A stretch of 38,742 nucleotides of DNA, from assembly GCA_013204645.1 (NCBI GenBank), contig JABMSE010000118.1:1-38742 (forward strand), given 5' to 3'. The notes below the pieces were generated by a model that was given only the letters and a program-made list of their open reading frames with translations, had not been told where the DNA came from and searched no databases. The stretch is from Candidatus Saganbacteria bacterium. Lineage in GTDB: Bacteria; Margulisbacteria; WOR-1; O2-12-FULL-45-9. Numbering within the stretch: position 1 is the first letter of the stretch; each line of letters starts with the position of its first letter. This document shows positions 38,014 through 38,742 of the stretch, piece by piece. Position numbers and translations under genes: made by a program.

Positions 38014-38319
38014 ATGCAAGAGAAAAGATTGTCAGGGCTATTTAATTTAGTAGACTACCAAGCTCCGCAACTATATGGATTGTTTGACAGGAAGACCTTG
38101 GGGGAAGGTTGTGCTGATGGTTCGAGCGCGCTAATTACAGGTGGTTGCGGAACAGGAACAACCGCAGAGAGAATTGAGTGTGATGGAGTTGGGGGTAGTG
38201 CCGATGCTCCGTCTGGCGTCAGCATTGGCGACCAATGCGCTGAGGGGGGTGCGGCAGCTTGCAACATAGGATCAACAGCCGACGTGTCTTGTGCTGGTGG
38301 CAGTGGACCAACTGCCTAG
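38014..38319 (+). CDS. Cys-rich repeat peptide 3, candidate RiPP precursor
   Basis: 101 aa. The N-terminal region contains DYQAPQL (Tyr15, Pro18, Leu20), the same YxxPxL spacing as in peptides 1 and 2 although the rest of the leader differs. Six cysteines at 33, 45, 56, 75, 83 and 93 sit in Gly/Ser/Ala-rich repeats (CGTGTTA, CDGVGGSA, CNIGSTA). Strong Shine-Dalgarno (GGGAGG). It is 26 kb from its relatives and right after the methyltransferase operon, but has its own promoter. No maturase is seen in the window. Confidence 0.78.
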   Translation: MQEKRLSGLFNLVDYQAPQLYGLFDRKTLGEGCADGSSALITGGCGTGTTAERIECDGVGGSADAPSGVSIGDQCAEGGAAACNIGSTADVSCAGGSGPTA

Positions 38320-38326
38320 TCGTTTC

Positions 38327-38742
38327 TTACTTTCTAATTGAACCTATCTCAAGGCTAATATCCAGCGCCTTGGCTGAATGAGTGAGGGCTCCAACGGAGA
38401 TAGCATCAACGCCGGTTTTGGCAATTTTGGCAACTGTTTTTAAGTTTACGCCACCCGAGGCTTCCGTTCCTATCCGCCTGCGGCGGACCTTCTTACATAA
38501 TCTAACTGCTTGACGCATGGTTTTAAGGCTCATATTATCTAAAAGAATTTTGTCGGCACCGGCAGTAATTGCTTGCTTAACTTGCGCAAGTGTTTTGGTT
38601 TCGACTTCGATGAGGAGTGGTTTTTGTCCGCCGTAGGCCTCGCCCCGAAATGGTCTCTTCCGCTCGGCCCGAGGGGCGGAGTCTTTTGTAATTTGTAATT
38701 TGTAATTTGCTCTTTGTATGGATTCTCCAACCCCCCCACTCA
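38327..38742 (-). CDS. nadC: nicotinate-nucleotide pyrophosphorylase, 3' part
   Basis: About 138 residues of the C-terminal part; the 5' end lies beyond the right edge. LLIEVETKTLAQVKQAITAGADKILLDNMS, GTEASGGVNLKTVAKIAKTGVDAISVGALTHS and the final ALDISLEI are typical of quinolinate phosphoribosyltransferase in NAD synthesis. About 28 residues between GESIQRA and LLIEVE (including NYKLQITKDSAPRAERKR) are extra and repeat-encoded, yet the frame stays open. Confidence 0.9.
   Translation of the reverse strand, partial: SGGVGESIQRANYKLQITKDSAPRAERKRPFRGEAYGGQKPLLIEVETKTLAQVKQAITAGADKILLDNMSLKTMRQAVRLCKKVRRRRIGTEASGGVNLKTVAKIAKTGVDAISVGALTHSAKALDISLEIGSIRK
38634..38714 (-). repeat. repeat cluster inside nadC
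   Basis: A palindromic element like that in apgM (CCTCGCCCCGA ... CTCGGCCCGAGGGGC, 38634-38684) followed by about three units of the 8-nt repeat AATTTGTA (38690-38714). Together they encode the extra nadC segment in frame. Confidence 0.7.

Noticed and set aside
37956-38319. Cys-rich peptide 3 as a fourth gene of the methyltransferase operon
   Set aside because: It has its own promoter overlapping the last stop codon; read-through cotranscription is possible but not shown.
38539-38739. 66-codon minus-strand ORF at the right edge
   Set aside because: It overlaps nadC in another frame; the nadC frame stays open to the edge and carries the family motifs.

Overview
The window looks like chromosomal DNA from an uncultivated, diderm (Gram-negative-type) bacterium. 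Diderm evidence is an EnvC-type murein hydrolase activator, a secreted protein ending in a beta-barrel-like domain with a terminal Phe, and a Tat/lipoprotein-like N-terminus. An archaeal-type phosphoglycerate mutase, leaderless-looking genes and many small repeats inside essential genes fit a candidate-phylum lineage. My best guess is the Margulisbacteria/Saganbacteria (WOR-1) area, held weakly because no rRNA gene is present. There are no tRNA genes, insertion sequences, phage genes or CRISPR arrays.

Layout. 1-5.5 kb: an HExxH protein, aroA, a kinase-like ORF, tyrA and an unknown ORF. 5.5-9.1 kb (minus): an operon of an isopropylmalate/homocitrate synthase-family enzyme, purE, cvpA and apgM. 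9.2-14.3 kb (plus): aroE, plsC, two tandem Cys-rich peptide genes, leuD, mgtC, miaA and a tiny basic ORF. 14.3-20.1 kb (minus): envC, ctpA, a phosphosugar isomerase, a sugar nucleotidyltransferase and hisD. 20.3-23.5 kb (minus): rpsF, ssb, ssb, rpsR, rplI and a short uvrC. 23.5-26.4 kb: an SUMF1-like gene divergent from two helical-repeat genes. 26.5-32.1 kb: ychF, an outer-membrane-like protein, a GH16 beta-glucanase and a uvrD/pcrA helicase. 32.3-38.0 kb: four paralogous HEAT plus CheR-like methyltransferases. 38.0 kb to the end: a third Cys-rich peptide and the 3' end of nadC.

Three layers deserve attention. First, nine promoters share GTGAAATTT-like and CGATA boxes at one identical spacing. 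They match the sigma-28 (FliA/SigD) class and precede nearly all the unrecognised accessory genes (HExxH protein, kinase-like ORF, unknown ORF, SUMF1-like gene, helical-repeat pair, GH16, methyltransferases), while housekeeping genes have sigma-70 promoters. This suggests a dispersed alternative-sigma regulon.

Second, three Cys-rich peptides carry an N-terminal YxxPxL motif, as in RRE-recognised RiPP leaders, followed by six cysteines in a C-x(2-3)-G-x-S-A-like repeat. Each has a consensus sigma-70 promoter with a G or C homopolymer between -35 and -10, a layout known to give phase-variable transcription. No maturase is visible nearby.

Third, several short repeat families sit in intergenic DNA and also inside aroA, tyrA, apgM, miaA, ctpA and nadC, always in frame. 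They add extra protein segments in the manner of protein-coding palindromic elements.
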